From Bacteriovoracaceae bacterium (GTDB lineage Bacteria; Bdellovibrionota; Bacteriovoracia; Bacteriovoracales; Bacteriovoracaceae), in the NCBI GenBank assembly GCA_007116425.1, contig SKIL01000199.1:1-8670 (forward strand): DNA of 8,670 nt, given 5' to 3'. Positions 6,995 to 8,670 of this stretch are shown piece after piece (the first letter of the stretch is position 1; each line of letters starts with the position of its first letter). The notes under the pieces are model-generated. The model had not been told where the DNA came from. It searched no databases and saw nothing but the letters and a program-made list of their open reading frames with translations. The translations under genes were made by a program, and so were the position numbers.

Positions 6995-7726
6995 TTGGAA
7001 CAGTTAGCATATTTAGAGGCGAAAAATCTTAAGAAATCCTACTCCGGTGTTTCTGTGGTCAAAGACGTGAGTGTGCGAGTTGAACAGGGAGAGATTGTTG
7101 GGTTGCTTGGTCCTAATGGGGCAGGAAAGACGACTTCTTTTTATATGATCGTGGGTCTTGTTCGCGCCGACAAAGGGGTTATTTGTTTAAATGATAAAGA
7201 TGTAACCCGCGAGCCTATTCATGTGCGGGCACACAATGGCCTAGGCTATCTCCCACAAGAGGCTTCAGTCTTTCGCGATTTAAGTGTTTCGGAAAATATT
7301 GAAGCGGTTTTAGAAAATAGACGTCTTCCAAAAACGAAAAAGAAAAACTTATTGGATGGGCTGATTTCCGATTTTGGTTTAAATCATATTCGAAACTCGC
7401 TTGGCTCGGCGTTGTCTGGTGGTGAGAGAAGAAGAGTCGAAATTGCTCGAGCGTTGGCCTTAGAGCCAAAATTTGTTTTGCTAGATGAGCCTTTTGCTGG
7501 TGTTGATCCTCTGGCAATTAGCGATATTCAAGAAATTATTCGTGGGCTCAAGGCCCGAAATATTGGCGTATTAATTACTGATCACAATGTGCGCGAAACG
7601 CTCGGAATTGTTGACCGTGCTTATATTATGAATAGCGGAGAGCTTTTAGTGAGTGGCACTCCAGATGAAATTGTTCAAGATGAAAGGGCAAAGAAGTTTT
7701 ATCTTGGTGATCAATTTAGAATGTAA
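6995..7726 (+). CDS. lptB: LPS export ABC transporter ATPase LptB
   Basis: It is the cytoplasmic ATPase that, as a dimer with the membrane proteins LptF and LptG, powers extraction of LPS from the inner membrane and its push along the LptC-LptA bridge. The 243-aa protein is of family length (E. coli about 241). It shows Walker A GPNGAGKTT (39-47), Q-loop GYLPQEASVF (Q88), ABC signature LSGGE (140-144), Walker B VLLDEP (D164, E165) and switch His in ITDHNVRE (H197). The sequence LPQEASVFRDLSV, with F93 and R94, matches the LptB groove that contacts LptF/G coupling helices. These features separate it from branched-chain amino acid ATPases such as LivF/LivG. It starts with TTG at 6995 behind GAGGT and follows lptC by 9 bp. 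No lptF or lptG lies in the window, as is usual. Confidence 0.98.
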   Translation: MEQLAYLEAKNLKKSYSGVSVVKDVSVRVEQGEIVGLLGPNGAGKTTSFYMIVGLVRADKGVICLNDKDVTREPIHVRAHNGLGYLPQEASVFRDLSVSENIEAVLENRRLPKTKKKNLLDGLISDFGLNHIRNSLGSALSGGERRRVEIARALALEPKFVLLDEPFAGVDPLAISDIQEIIRGLKARNIGVLITDHNVRETLGIVDRAYIMNSGELLVSGTPDEIVQDERAKKFYLGDQFRM

Positions 7727-7748
7727 TTGATGAAAAAAGGTGCATTAA

Positions 7749-8670
7749 ATGGCAATTAAAATGAATCAAGGTCTAAAGCAGAGTCAAAATCTAACAATGA
7801 CTCCACAGTTGCAACAAGCGATTAAGCTGTTGACGCTGACGCATTTAGAGATGACAAATGTCATTGCCGAAGAAATGGTCGAGAATCCTATGCTTGAAGA
7901 GCTTGGGCCTTCAGACGATGAAAGAAACACCGATGAAGACTATAAACTCGAGCGACTTGAAACTCAGAATGAAGAAGTAAGTGCTGAGAACTTTCAAGAG
8001 GAATCCATCGTTAATAAAGATGACTTTGACTGGCAAAGTTATATTGAAAGTTATGAAAACTCTAACTCTTCTCAACCACCTTCAATGGCCACGCCTGACT
8101 CCGAAGATGCGCCTAATTATGAAAATATGGTTTCGCAAGGACAAACCCTGGCCGATCACCTCGAATGGCAATTGCGAATGGAAGATCTCTCACCATTGCA
8201 GTTACAGTTTGCGGAACTTGTCATCCACAATATTAACGATGATGGATATCTTGAAGTGGCCTATGATGAGCTTTATTCTCAAACGGACCTAGCAAAAGAA
8301 GACTGTGAAGAACTCATTGATAAAATTCAGCATCTTGACCCTGTCGGATGTGGAACGACTAATTTAAGTGAGTGTCTCATGGTTCAGGCCAGGGCCGCTG
8401 AGGAGCGATCACCGCTGCTCGAAAGACTTATTTGGGATCACCTTGAGGATTTGAAGCGTCAAGACTTTAAGCTTATTAGTGAAAAAACGGGTGCGAGTGA
8501 AGATATGGTTAAAGATACGGCCATGATTCTTCAAAACTTTCACCCTCGTCCAGGTAGACTTGTAGTCAGCCAGGAAACTCACTACGTCGTACCCGATATT
8601 TATGTAAAAGAAGTTGGTGGAGAGTTTGTACAGCAAGGCACTGGTGAGAACGTCATTGGTGCGGATATCG
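7749..8670 (+). CDS. rpoN: RNA polymerase sigma-54 factor RpoN, partial (C-terminus beyond window)
   Basis: It directs RNA polymerase to -24/-12 promoters that need enhancer-binding ATPases. I translated this by hand; it is open to the window edge (307 codons). Region I is clear: LKQSQNLTMTPQLQQAIKLL (residues 9-28), the glutamine/leucine-rich activator-responsive segment. Region II (about 50-125) is acidic and low in complexity. The core-binding region follows: TLADHLEWQLRMEDLSP, then INDDGYLE and IQHLDPVGCGTTNLSECL, matching the family's DPVGVAARDLQECL with unusual residues after DPVG. The DNA-binding helix-turn-helix and RpoN box lie beyond the window. The ATG at 7749 has AAGGTG 6 nt upstream. 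The gene begins 22 bp after lptB, in the lptB-rpoN order widespread in Proteobacteria; in many genomes a hibernation-promoting factor gene comes next. Confidence 0.97.
   Translation, partial: MAIKMNQGLKQSQNLTMTPQLQQAIKLLTLTHLEMTNVIAEEMVENPMLEELGPSDDERNTDEDYKLERLETQNEEVSAENFQEESIVNKDDFDWQSYIESYENSNSSQPPSMATPDSEDAPNYENMVSQGQTLADHLEWQLRMEDLSPLQLQFAELVIHNINDDGYLEVAYDELYSQTDLAKEDCEELIDKIQHLDPVGCGTTNLSECLMVQARAAEERSPLLERLIWDHLEDLKRQDFKLISEKTGASEDMVKDTAMILQNFHPRPGRLVVSQETHYVVPDIYVKEVGGEFVQQGTGENVIGADI

Noticed and set aside
7730..7759. ATG directly after the lptB stop that could start a short peptide
   Set aside because: It gives nine codons then a stop, out of frame with rpoN, and its AAAAAAGG actually serves as the rpoN ribosome site.
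7981..8292. Plus-strand ORF of 103 aa inside rpoN
   Set aside because: It is out of frame with rpoN, which is clearly coding through the whole interval, and it has no recognisable features.

Overview
The window is a stretch of ordinary chromosomal housekeeping DNA from a Gram-negative bacterium, with a base composition of roughly 40% GC by eye. An LPS-export gene set (lptC-lptB) joined to rpoN shows an outer membrane with LPS. The gene content, the style of the proteins and the GC level would fit a Bdellovibrionota (Bacteriovorax-like) or other delta-proteobacterial lineage. That placement is inference and was not tested by any search. I see no mobile element, CRISPR array, tRNA or rRNA gene.

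Left part (1-3083). A partial gene on the minus strand encodes a DUF192-family lipoprotein, cut by the window edge. It diverges from aspS (aspartyl-tRNA synthetase, plus strand) across only 57 bp, and the best promoter for the lipoprotein gene touches the aspS start codon. aspS then converges on a minus-strand RDD-family membrane protein gene, and the two stop codons abut with no base between them.

Middle (3058-5992). mutS (DNA mismatch recognition ATPase) lies on the minus strand immediately upstream of the RDD gene, which starts inside the mutS 3' end, so the two look co-transcribed. Between mutS and the next gene is a 247-bp divergent intergenic region. It holds an extended -10 promoter for the rightward operon, a pair of ATTGAC direct repeats 21 bp apart, and a perfect 9-bp hairpin at the start of the predicted leader.

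Right part (5993-8670). The plus-strand operon is lptC - lptB - rpoN. LptC is unusually long (330 aa) and its C-terminal half looks like the LptA/OstA periplasmic bridge fold. No separate lptA lies between lptC and lptB. LptB is the cytoplasmic ATPase of the LPS exporter and starts with TTG behind a Shine-Dalgarno sequence that overlaps the lptC stop. rpoN (sigma-54) runs off the right edge.

The main points for a second look are the apparent LptC-LptA fusion, the strong excess of the tetranucleotide GGCC across the whole window, and the leader hairpin of the lpt operon. I did not find a convincing new multi-gene system here.
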